Below are positions 16,338-24,505 of a stretch of DNA of 64,000 bases, piece after piece. The position numbers were made by a program, and so were the translations under genes. Source of the stretch: Leptospira bandrabouensis (lineage in GTDB: Bacteria > Spirochaetota > Leptospiria > Leptospirales > Leptospiraceae); contig NZ_RQHT01000010.1 in the NCBI RefSeq assembly GCF_004770905.1, forward strand, positions 186,001-250,000. Reading direction: 5' to 3'. Position 1 is the stretch's first letter. Each line of letters starts with the position of its first letter. A model generated the notes under the pieces. It had not been told where the DNA came from. It saw nothing but the letters and a program-made list of their open reading frames with translations, and made no database searches.

Positions 16338-17817
16338 ATTCGATTCCACAAATCGGAGTTGGTCCCGAAGTAGGTGTCTCTTCAATCACCGATTTAAGGG
16401 ATCTTGGTTTTTTAGGGGCGGATAGAGTGGTTCCTTCCTCACTAGTGGGAAGGTATTTTGCACTCGCATTGAATCCTGAGGGAGAATCTGCCCAAAAAAA
16501 GACACCTTTGTTTCCCCCACTTGTTACTCTTCCATAGTTTTTTCTTGAACTTCCTGGTATGGCAGGAGTCCCCCCAAAGGAAGTCGTATAAAAGTTTGTC
16601 GCACCTTGTTTGATGGAGGTACGATTGATTGTTGGTGTCACAGGATTTGTAATGATTCGTTGGAGAGTTGTGCTGTTTGCCAAAAGATAATTTCCAGAAG
16701 CCGATGACAAATCGACAGTAGTGGCAGTGGCTCCATCGGCATTTACATATTCTACGGAGGAAAGATTGTTTGTCAGTCCAAAACTCTGTGTAACAAGTAG
16801 GGCATAAATTCGAAAAAATACTTCTGAGTTTTGTGAACCGAGTAAGGTAGAGTTAAAATTGGCGGAAGTCCGAAATAAACTCATTAAACTTCCAGTAGAA
16901 TTGGCCCGAATCCCTCCCGAACCAACGACTGAGTTGCGAAAGAAAGTTTGTCTTTCGGCTTCTGTAGTTCCAGAACTATCATATAAATAACGCATGAACA
17001 CATAAGCAAAAGAATACTGTTTTAATACATTAGAACTGTTATTATCCCAATCCAGTAGAGAAACTCCATTGATTCCATCACTACACCTTGAATCAGTTAC
17101 ACCGGAATAACAATCCAAACGACTGGTTTGAGGTCCATAACCTGCGATGTCACTAGCCACTTCACTTGTTCCTTCATTGATCCATATTTCATCGGTTTGG
17201 TTGACTGCACGCATCCTTGGATATCGTAACAAGTGTTGGAATTCATGGGCAGCCGTAGAAGCAAAAGCATTTGGATCTCTGCTAAGAGCTGCAATTAATT
17301 CTTTTCCATCTAAATATAGTACTTCTGCATAATTAGATCGAATGGGAGAAAAAAAATTGTCAGGGAAAAAATTTACAGGATCATAATATCCAGCCACATA
17401 AGCACTGTTTGCTGTGGCCCCATCCTTAATGTCCATAACAAGGATTTTTACTTTGCCATCCCCGTCCACATCACTCGGTGTTCCAAATGTTGTTATGAGT
17501 TTTGGATAAGTGATTGTATCAAAATCTTTTGCAAATTTCGCTAAATCATAGTTAACGGATAAAGATCTTTCTTTATATACGACTACATTACTTCCTTCGC
17601 CTACCATTTCGACTGGAATGCAGACACTGTTTTGCGAAACTAAATCCCTGGCCCAAAGATCGGGACCTGTAAAACAACTTCCTCCGAGTAGTGAATACAA
17701 TCCAACTAATAGAATGAGATCGTCATTTTTTTCTTTTTCGGAATTTAGCAGATTGCAATTAAAAGTGAATGATGTTATGAAAATGAGAGGGATAAGGACA
17801 AATTGTTTTAAATGCAT
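16291..17817 (-). CDS. Secreted M30-like zinc metalloprotease lipoprotein
   Basis: 508 residues from the ATG at 17817, chosen because it opens a proper lipoprotein signal (MHLKQFVLIPLIFITSFTFNC). A longer TTG reading to 17868 lacks a ribosome-binding site. DVDGDGKVKILVMDI looks like a calcium loop. The zinc motif is AAHEFQHLLRY (His191, Glu192, His195), followed by WINEGTSEVASDIAGYG, whose Glu is the likely third ligand and which matches the hyicolysin (M30) pattern. The last 140 residues are beta-rich and may be a binding domain. Its start codon abuts the divergent start at 17812 in an ATGCAT palindrome. Confidence 0.75.
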   Translation of the reverse strand: MHLKQFVLIPLIFITSFTFNCNLLNSEKEKNDDLILLVGLYSLLGGSCFTGPDLWARDLVSQNSVCIPVEMVGEGSNVVVYKERSLSVNYDLAKFAKDFDTITYPKLITTFGTPSDVDGDGKVKILVMDIKDGATANSAYVAGYYDPVNFFPDNFFSPIRSNYAEVLYLDGKELIAALSRDPNAFASTAAHEFQHLLRYPRMRAVNQTDEIWINEGTSEVASDIAGYGPQTSRLDCYSGVTDSRCSDGINGVSLLDWDNNSSNVLKQYSFAYVFMRYLYDSSGTTEAERQTFFRNSVVGSGGIRANSTGSLMSLFRTSANFNSTLLGSQNSEVFFRIYALLVTQSFGLTNNLSSVEYVNADGATATTVDLSSASGNYLLANSTTLQRIITNPVTPTINRTSIKQGATNFYTTSFGGTPAIPGSSRKNYGRVTSGGNKGVFFWADSPSGFNASAKYLPTSEEGTTLSAPKKPRSLKSVIEETPTSGPTPICGIEFINDSARTFESIPIE

Positions 17818-18459
17818 AAATTTCTGAAATTGAGTTTTCTTATCCTTACATTCTTTTTGACGATTCAAAACCAGGCAAAGTCGTTGGATGGATTGTATTT
17901 TTCAGAGCGACTGCCAACAGAGAATGGTTACCTAATACTAGGGATAGAAATTTTTACAGAAAAGGGAAAGTCTTTTTATAACGCACAGGAACTTCGCTTT
18001 CAAAATTCCCGTGGTTTTGAAGAGGTTTTATTTGTGGGAAAAATTACTGAGGAAGGGAATGAAATCCTTCTTGTTCCAGAAGCCTGCCAAATCCGAGCCA
18101 CAGAGACTTGGGGTAAAAAAATGGCCCTGCTACGTCGATTTGATTGTGATCATATAGAATTACGATTGGACCTTTTGCCTTCTGGAAAATTCGTCCTTTC
18201 CGAATCCTTACTTGGAACCAAAAAAGAGGTGGTTTTGCCCTTTGTTTTGGACCACTCTGTGGGAAATCCTGTGGCAGTTCGATTTGAGGCAGGTGGGATG
18301 ACAACAGAAGGCATTTGGGGCTTTCATTTGAACGGACTTGGGGGAAAGAACCCAGGCTGGACCTGGAATCCTTCCAAGCGAACCTGGGAACCATTCCAAG
18401 GATACAAAACAGGGGAAGGATTGGAATTCTACCGTTGGAAACGAACCTTTTCTAATTGA
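17812..18459 (+). CDS. Secreted protein of unknown function
   Basis: 215 residues. The signal peptide (MHKFLKLSFLILTFFLTIQNQAKS) has a likely cleavage after QAKS. The mature part is beta-rich and ends in a Trp/Gly segment (GGKNPGWTWNPSKRTWEPF) that is unusual and may be a carbohydrate- or membrane-contact patch. No family recognised. The start codon lies next to the divergent protease start. The downstream glycan operon begins about 35 bases after the stop. Confidence 0.6.
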   Translation: MHKFLKLSFLILTFFLTIQNQAKSLDGLYFSERLPTENGYLILGIEIFTEKGKSFYNAQELRFQNSRGFEEVLFVGKITEEGNEILLVPEACQIRATETWGKKMALLRRFDCDHIELRLDLLPSGKFVLSESLLGTKKEVVLPFVLDHSVGNPVAVRFEAGGMTTEGIWGFHLNGLGGKNPGWTWNPSKRTWEPFQGYKTGEGLEFYRWKRTFSN

Positions 18460-18493
18460 CCCACTGGTCCGTTTCAGGGACTTTCCTTTTACA

Positions 18494-19969
18494 TTGAAAA
18501 AGATCAGAATTGGGGTCATTGCGGCTGCCGGAAAAGGAACCCGAGCATTTCCCCGAACCAGTTTCATTCCAAAACCACTCTTCGTCATCGAAGGTAAATC
18601 CATCCTCCACCGCAATGTGGAACTTATGGTCAAAACCTTTGGGATTGAAAAAGTCTATGTTCTCGTAGGCCATCTTAAAGAACAAATCATCGCAGAAATT
18701 GATCATATTCGTTTGGCACTTCCCAAAGTTGTGATTGAACCAGTCAATTGGACAGAGAAAGGATTGGCATCTGATGTGGCCAGTCTTGAAAAGACCATCC
18801 ATGAACCTTTTTTAACCATTCTCGGTGATGAATTTTATTACCGAACTGATCATGAAATCTTTTTAAAAGTTTTAAAAAAACACCCACAAATGGCAGCCTC
18901 CATCGGTGTTGTGAAAACTTCCTTACTTTCCAGAATTCGTAAAAACTATTCAGTTGTATTAGAGAATGATAAAATTCTAAATTTGGTTGAAAAACCAGAA
19001 AACCCACCCAATGAACTTTTGGGTTTGGGCAGTTATTTTTTTACACCAGAGTATTTTGAGTTTTTTAAAAAAACGCCAGTATCTTCCAAATCAGGTGTGA
19101 TAGAGATAACGGATGTTATCGATAAGATGGCAAAGGAGTCCAAGGGGGGAGTGTATGCAACCAAGCTCAGTTGCGATTACTTCAACATCAACTCCATGCA
19201 GGATTATTACCATGCTGTTTATGAAGTAAGAAATGATTTATTTCATAAATTTAAAACCAGTTTGGTAATCCCCACAAATAACAATGAAAGATCAATCACA
19301 GATGTGATTGTTGATTTCAAAGATAAATTTAATGAAATCATTGTTATCGATAACGAATCTACTGACGAAACTCTGACGCTTAGTAAAAAAGAAAAGGTAA
19401 AAACCTATACCTTCCCTGGTGATGGAGATCCTACAAGGCTTGGAGAACAAGTGAGAAGGGGAATTGAATACGCAACAGGTGATATCATCGTAGTCGTTTC
19501 TCCCGATGGTTCCTTTCGCTCCAAAGATTTTCCAAAACTACTCGAATACATGAAAGATTCGGATATGGTAATTGGAACTCGCACCACAAGACAGATGATC
19601 GAACAAGGTTCTAACTTAAAACCTTTGTATCGTTTGGTGAACTTACTTATGGGTAAGTTGGTAGAAGTATTTTGGTGGGGACAAGAACCAAGATTTACCG
19701 ATGTGGATTGTCAGTTTTTTTCTGTTTGGCGAGAGTCTTATGAACGAGTTAAACCCCAACTTGTTGTAGAAGACCGTAAGTTCATTGTAGAACTTATGAT
19801 TGATATAGTAAGGTCTCATATGCGTTGTATTGAAATCCCTGTATCTTATTTCAAACCTGTGGGCCAGGTGGAATACAGATTACGTGATATGATTTCTGAT
19901 TCTATCCACATATTGAAATTAATTTTATCTAAAAAGTTTTACCTAGGAGAAGATCGCGATGGCGAATAA
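18494..19969 (+). CDS. Nucleotidyltransferase-GT2 glycosyltransferase fusion
   Basis: Two enzymes in one chain of about 491 residues. The reading frame is open from 18338, but homology-like sequence starts near the TTG at 18494, taken as a tentative start. Residues about 5-240 are a sugar-phosphate nucleotidyltransferase: VIAAAGKGTRAFPRTSFIPK is the signature, with LGDEFYYRT as metal-binding Asp and VEKPENPPNELLGLGSYF. Residues about 255-490 are a GT2 domain: LVIPTNNNERSITDVI, IIVIDNESTDETL, and DVDCQFFSVWRE. It would make a nucleotide sugar and transfer a sugar in the same glycan pathway. It overlaps the next gene by 11 bases. Confidence 0.8.
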   Translation: MKKIRIGVIAAAGKGTRAFPRTSFIPKPLFVIEGKSILHRNVELMVKTFGIEKVYVLVGHLKEQIIAEIDHIRLALPKVVIEPVNWTEKGLASDVASLEKTIHEPFLTILGDEFYYRTDHEIFLKVLKKHPQMAASIGVVKTSLLSRIRKNYSVVLENDKILNLVEKPENPPNELLGLGSYFFTPEYFEFFKKTPVSSKSGVIEITDVIDKMAKESKGGVYATKLSCDYFNINSMQDYYHAVYEVRNDLFHKFKTSLVIPTNNNERSITDVIVDFKDKFNEIIVIDNESTDETLTLSKKEKVKTYTFPGDGDPTRLGEQVRRGIEYATGDIIVVVSPDGSFRSKDFPKLLEYMKDSDMVIGTRTTRQMIEQGSNLKPLYRLVNLLMGKLVEVFWWGQEPRFTDVDCQFFSVWRESYERVKPQLVVEDRKFIVELMIDIVRSHMRCIEIPVSYFKPVGQVEYRLRDMISDSIHILKLILSKKFYLGEDRDGE

Positions 19970-20999
19970 AGTATTGGTAACAGGCGGATGCGGATTTTTA
20001 GGATCCCATGTTTGTGAATTATTTCGTAAAGAAGGTTGGGATGTTGTTAGTTTTGACAACATGACAAAATATGAATTAAAACGTACTGGTTATGGAAGTG
20101 ATGCCACTCGTGATTATAACTGGAATTATTTAAAATCACTTGGTGTCACAATGGTAAAAGGTGACATTCGAAACCTAGAACATTTGATGGATCGTTCTGT
20201 TGATTGTGATTATATCATTCATACAGCGGCACAACCTGCAATGACTATTTCTTGGGAAGATCCGGAGCTCGATTTTTCAACCAACGTGATTGGTACTTTT
20301 AACGTAATGGAAGCAGCAAGGAAACATAAAATCCCGGTAGTAAATACTTCCTCCATTCACGTTTACGGAAACTCAATTAATGATAGTTTGACGGAAGGAA
20401 AAACATCATACGAAAGAAATCCAGTGGAAATCTCCGTGGCACAACCAACAATGGTGGGTCAAATTTCTCCTCTACATGCTTCGAAAATGAGTGCGGAACA
20501 CTATGTCCGTTCTTACACGGATATGTATGGTGTAAAGGCAGCTAGTTTTCGTTTTACGGGAATTTACGGTGAACGTCAGTTTGGTGGTGAAGATCATGGT
20601 TGGGTTGCAAACTTTGCGATTCGTTCGGTTTTTGGATTACCACTCCGTATTTTTGGAACGGGAAAACAAACTCGCGATATTTTGCATGCCGAAGATGGTG
20701 CAAAATCTTATTTAGAATTCTTTAAGAATCCTATCCCTGGTGTTTATAATATTGGTGGTGCTAGCCCTCATAAAATTTCGCTTTTGGAATGTATAGGTCT
20801 CATTGGTGAAATTCTCGGTAAAAAACAAGAGATTCTTTTTGAAGTAGAAAGACCAGGTGACATGCGTTATTTTATTTGCGACATCACGGAAGCAAAAAAA
20901 TTCGGTTTTAATCCTAAAATTCTTCCTAAAGAAGGAGTCACTAGACTTCTCAAATGGATTGAAGCGAACAAAGACGTATTCAATATCTCTGGGAAGTAG
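19959..20999 (+). CDS. NAD-dependent epimerase/dehydratase-like protein lacking the catalytic Tyr
   Basis: 346 residues, extended short-chain dehydrogenase fold. VTGGCGFLGSHVCEL (residues 6-20) binds NAD; HTAAQPAM and NTSSIHVYG are the next motifs. The position of the catalytic YxxxK reads SPLHASKMSAEHYV, so Lys is kept but Tyr is replaced by Leu. FRFTGIYGERQFGGEDHGW and GTGKQTRDILHAED complete the substrate domain. Good AGGAG before the ATG. It probably acts on a nucleotide sugar, with altered chemistry. Neighbours support a surface-glycan role. Confidence 0.8.
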   Translation: MANKVLVTGGCGFLGSHVCELFRKEGWDVVSFDNMTKYELKRTGYGSDATRDYNWNYLKSLGVTMVKGDIRNLEHLMDRSVDCDYIIHTAAQPAMTISWEDPELDFSTNVIGTFNVMEAARKHKIPVVNTSSIHVYGNSINDSLTEGKTSYERNPVEISVAQPTMVGQISPLHASKMSAEHYVRSYTDMYGVKAASFRFTGIYGERQFGGEDHGWVANFAIRSVFGLPLRIFGTGKQTRDILHAEDGAKSYLEFFKNPIPGVYNIGGASPHKISLLECIGLIGEILGKKQEILFEVERPGDMRYFICDITEAKKFGFNPKILPKEGVTRLLKWIEANKDVFNISGK

Positions 21000-21000
21000 A

Positions 21001-21723
21001 ATGTCTAATAAAACACTGGTTGTCATCCCTGCTTACAATGAAGCCGCAACAATTGAAGAGGTGGTACGGGGTGCCATTGTTTATGCAGATGTTTCTGTAA
21101 CAGATGATGCCAGTAAAGATGCCACACCAACCATTTTGGCCAATCTTCAGAAAGAGTTTGGCCAAAGGCTTCATGTGATTCGGCATGAAAAAAACACTCA
21201 TATCCCCAAAGGAATTCAAGACGGCATGAAGTATGCGGTGGAAAAGGGATACGATTGGGTGATTACGATGGATGCGGGACTTTCGCATGATGCTGGTTAT
21301 TTGAAGGAATTTCAATCTTTCCCTGAATGTGATTTAGTTATTGGTTCCAGGACATCCACTGTAAACGTACCGTTGTATCGTAAGTTTATTTCCTGGCTTG
21401 CTGCCAAGGTTATGAACTATTGTTTGTCCAAAGGAATATTTAATCTTTTTGGTGCCAATTTACGAGACTGCACAAGTGGTTACAGAAGGTATTCGAAACC
21501 GATGGTACAAAAAATTGCAACGTATCCATTAGAGTCTGTGGCATTTGATTTTCATATGGAAGCTCTCTCGATTGTGGCAAATCATGATGGAACTATCAAA
21601 GAACTTCCAATCCGGTATATTTTTTCCAATAGCAGCTTTAACCGTAAGGTATTGAAACTGGCAATTCAATTTGCGAAAAAACTTTTGTTACGAAAATGGA
21701 AACTGATCCCACAATATCCGTAA
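21001..21723 (+). CDS. GT2 glycosyltransferase, polyprenyl-phosphate-sugar synthase type
   Basis: 240 residues from the ATG at 21001, one base after the previous stop; the longer frame from 20857 overlaps the epimerase gene and is rejected. LVVIPAYNEAATIEEVV and DDASKDATPTIL (donor binding), ITMDAGLSHDAG (DXD-like) and RDCTSGYRRYSK are typical of DPM1-like GT2 enzymes. No C-terminal membrane spans, so it should work at the cytoplasmic face, charging a lipid carrier that the GT-C enzyme downstream could use. That pairing is inferred. Confidence 0.85.
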   Translation: MSNKTLVVIPAYNEAATIEEVVRGAIVYADVSVTDDASKDATPTILANLQKEFGQRLHVIRHEKNTHIPKGIQDGMKYAVEKGYDWVITMDAGLSHDAGYLKEFQSFPECDLVIGSRTSTVNVPLYRKFISWLAAKVMNYCLSKGIFNLFGANLRDCTSGYRRYSKPMVQKIATYPLESVAFDFHMEALSIVANHDGTIKELPIRYIFSNSSFNRKVLKLAIQFAKKLLLRKWKLIPQYP

Positions 21724-23264
21724 ACAAATCCCGTTTCAGTTTGAAATGGAAAGTTTTTGTCATCACCTGTAGTTTATTAGGTGCTATCTTTTTATTGGAT
21801 CGAGTTTTCTTTTTTGAACTTTATTTTTTGTTCCCCAATGAGACGGAATGGGATTCTTCTCCTTGGTACAACTTTATTCATAAAACCAAAGAATTACAAT
21901 CTTCAAAAGATAAACATAGAACGATCATCACCGGAAGTTCCGTTGCCTTATATTCTGTTTTGCCAGATGAATTAAACGAAAAGTACAATTCAAATACAAA
22001 GTTTTCCTTTTTTTCTCATGTGGCGATGGCTCCCACAGATCTTTTTTATTACAAAGAAAATCTTTTGGCATCAAACCCCGATTTGGTGGTTTACCTTCAT
22101 AATTTTGCTGATTTGCAGTGGGAATACTTAGAAGCCAAAGACGGTAAATTTTCATTTGATGAAACAAAATGGGTTCGTGAATTTGGGGATCGTTATCCTG
22201 CAAAAACAATTTATCCAACTGCCTATTTAAAAGATTTTTGGAAGGAATTACCTAGAAAAACCATTTCCAAACTTGCAACAAAATCCCTTTTTTATGTGAG
22301 CCGGTTTAGAGTTTTCTTTTTGGATCCTATTGAAGTTTATATTGATAATCATTTCCGAAGTGGAAGAAAGTATCATTTATACCAAGGGGAAAAACCAAGG
22401 GAAGGAATTTGGTCTAAGGGATGGACAAAGGAGACAGCAACACTTGTTTGTTCGGAAAAAAAATCCAAAGAATCTATTTTCACACAAAAACCAAATACAA
22501 AATTAAAATTTAGTTTTTACTTTGATCAAGATTCGCTAACTCGCAAACAGCCTATTTTGGAATTGGAAAAAACTTTTAATCGCTCAGGATGGAATGATTT
22601 AATTTGGAATGATTTGATCGATCCAACGCAAAATTGGTCTGTGGTAAAAATCCAAGTACTGTCAGAATTACCTTCTGCAAAAGAAGTAAATCTCATTCGG
22701 TATGGAAAAGATGAATCTGTTGGGATTCGTTTATCTCATTTTTTTTGTAAAACTTCGGATGTAAAAAATCGATCTTACTCACGTGGAAGTTATTGGGATG
22801 ACACTCGTTTGGTGACAATGACAACCGAAGATTTTACTGAGGATTATTATGAACGAATGATCCGAGATTCCGGTTCGCGAAACGAACTTTGGAGATTACA
22901 TTTTGTTCGCGAAGCTAAAAAAAATGTAAATTCAGTCACCTTTGAATCTTGGTTGGAGTTTAATCGCATTCTTCAGATTTCTGATTATTTTTATCAAAAC
23001 AAAATCCCATTTGTACTGATCCTTAGTCCCGAGAATCCAATAGAATTTGATTTTTATAAAAATTCGAAGTGGAGAAAGGATTGGATTTCTAATTTAAAAA
23101 AACATTTAGAAAGTAGGGGCCAGACTTTGATCGACCATACGGAAGCAGTAAGTGATGTTCGGTATTTTTTTGATCCGCACCATTTAACATACGAAGGTGC
23201 TCATTTTTATAATTCAATTTTTTCTAAATCTTTAGAACCCTCAATTTCTCAACTACATCCTTAA
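21696..23264 (+). CDS. DUF1574 family protein, long form
   Basis: 522 residues, overlapping the GT2 gene by 28 bases. An N-terminal anchor (WKVFVITCSLLGAIFLLDRVFFF) is followed by the SGNH-like block RTIITGSSVALYSVLPDEL and VVYLHNFADLQW; a middle domain (residues about 230-340) is inserted relative to the paralogue at 15276. The end carries FFDPHHLTYEGAHFYN, an Asp-x-x-His pair as in the catalytic end of SGNH hydrolases. Likely periplasmic, modifying the glycan assembled by its neighbours; the reaction is unknown. Confidence 0.75.
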   Translation: METDPTISVNKSRFSLKWKVFVITCSLLGAIFLLDRVFFFELYFLFPNETEWDSSPWYNFIHKTKELQSSKDKHRTIITGSSVALYSVLPDELNEKYNSNTKFSFFSHVAMAPTDLFYYKENLLASNPDLVVYLHNFADLQWEYLEAKDGKFSFDETKWVREFGDRYPAKTIYPTAYLKDFWKELPRKTISKLATKSLFYVSRFRVFFLDPIEVYIDNHFRSGRKYHLYQGEKPREGIWSKGWTKETATLVCSEKKSKESIFTQKPNTKLKFSFYFDQDSLTRKQPILELEKTFNRSGWNDLIWNDLIDPTQNWSVVKIQVLSELPSAKEVNLIRYGKDESVGIRLSHFFCKTSDVKNRSYSRGSYWDDTRLVTMTTEDFTEDYYERMIRDSGSRNELWRLHFVREAKKNVNSVTFESWLEFNRILQISDYFYQNKIPFVLILSPENPIEFDFYKNSKWRKDWISNLKKHLESRGQTLIDHTEAVSDVRYFFDPHHLTYEGAHFYNSIFSKSLEPSISQLHP

Positions 23265-23278
23265 TTTGGAGTCAATTT

Positions 23279-24493
23279 ATGATTTTAAAACATTTATCCC
23301 CAATTTTTTTATTTTTCAATTCGAAACAATGGTTAACGGTTTTTTCTTTTTTTCTGGTTTGGGGAATTGCCACTTTAGGTTATTGGAAAAAATATGAATG
23401 GAACCCGAGTTCTATGGTGAACTTCGGATACGAGTTTGCCTTGCAAAACCAAAAAGAAACTCCAGAGAAAGCTGTTTTATTTAAAGGAGAAGAAGGAGAT
23501 TTAGGTGCGGGTTATGATGGCCAGATTTTTTATTATTTTTCGAGGCCCCTTTCTGAGTTTAATTTAAATTGGCCAAAAGGTTTTGATGAATCGTACAGGG
23601 CCCCAAGAATCGGCTATCCTTTGTTAGTTGCAATTTTTGGTTTTTTTGGAAAAACATCCGCCATTTTTGGTATGTATTTCTGGAATATTTCTCTTACTTT
23701 AGTTTCCTATTTTTATTTACGTAAACTGCTAAATGCAGATACAAAACCCTATGCGATTTTATATCTGTTAAGTCCTTTTGCTTTAGGAAGTTATTATGTA
23801 CTAGTAAGTGATTCTGTGATGGTTTCTATCTTAATCATCGCTTATTACTATTATGTAAAAGAAAATTATATCCCTTTTATTCTCTTTTCTAGTTTGGCAA
23901 TCTTAACCAAAGAACCAGCCTTGTTTTTGTTATTTCCTTTGGGCCTTGCCGCATTGTTTCGTAAAGATTGGAAACGAATGGCTGTAGTCGGATCAGTTCT
24001 TTTGATCCCGGTTTGTTGGCATTTGTACTTGGCATATCGTTTCCCAAATTGGAGACCCGGTAGACTTACCGATTTTATTTTGCCATTGGAAGGTTTGATT
24101 TCCTATATGGAGTCAATTTGGAGGTTGTTAGGTAGCGGGTCTCATTGGAAAGATCTCGCGCGTTTATTATCCAGATTCCCGTTAGTTATATTATTTTTTT
24201 TGGGATTGTTTTTACCATTTACAGGACAAATTCGAAAAGGTTGGGAATTCCGAATTTCATTTTTGTTTATCATGTTTATGGTGGGAACCGCCGGGTATTA
24301 TCATTTTTGGTCTGTATATGAAAATGTATCGCGTATGTTTACCTTGTCGATTCCCGTTTTACTATTGTTACTCAATGAAGATAGAACCATTCGAAAACAA
24401 GAATATTTTTTAATGACTCTTTTGATTTTAGTTTTGTTTCTAATAAAAGTATTACTGATTTCTAGACAGTTAAATTACCAAGTTGGATTCTAA
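23279..24493 (+). CDS. GT-C membrane glycosyltransferase, LA_3751/LA_3752-like
   Basis: 404 residues with about nine or ten membrane spans. The first periplasmic loop reads GYDGQIFYYFSRPL, then YRAPRIGYPLLVAI, a motif set of Leptospira-type putative glycosyltransferases (the LA_3751/LA_3752 family as I recall it), which resemble mannosyltransferases using lipid-linked donors. It is the last gene of the glycan run starting at 18494. Its stop lies in a palindrome shared with the convergent gene. Confidence 0.7.
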   Translation: MILKHLSPIFLFFNSKQWLTVFSFFLVWGIATLGYWKKYEWNPSSMVNFGYEFALQNQKETPEKAVLFKGEEGDLGAGYDGQIFYYFSRPLSEFNLNWPKGFDESYRAPRIGYPLLVAIFGFFGKTSAIFGMYFWNISLTLVSYFYLRKLLNADTKPYAILYLLSPFALGSYYVLVSDSVMVSILIIAYYYYVKENYIPFILFSSLAILTKEPALFLLFPLGLAALFRKDWKRMAVVGSVLLIPVCWHLYLAYRFPNWRPGRLTDFILPLEGLISYMESIWRLLGSGSHWKDLARLLSRFPLVILFFLGLFLPFTGQIRKGWEFRISFLFIMFMVGTAGYYHFWSVYENVSRMFTLSIPVLLLLLNEDRTIRKQEYFLMTLLILVLFLIKVLLISRQLNYQVGF

Positions 24494-24505
24494 AAATTAG
24501 AATCC
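24485..24505. terminator. Palindrome holding both stop codons of a convergent pair
   Basis: Perfect 9-bp arms GGATTCTAA (24485-24493) and TTAGAATCC (24497-24505) with loop AAA. The plus-strand TAA (24491-24493) and the minus-strand TAG (24492-24490) both lie in it. There is no T-run, so strong intrinsic termination is doubtful. Confidence 0.4.
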
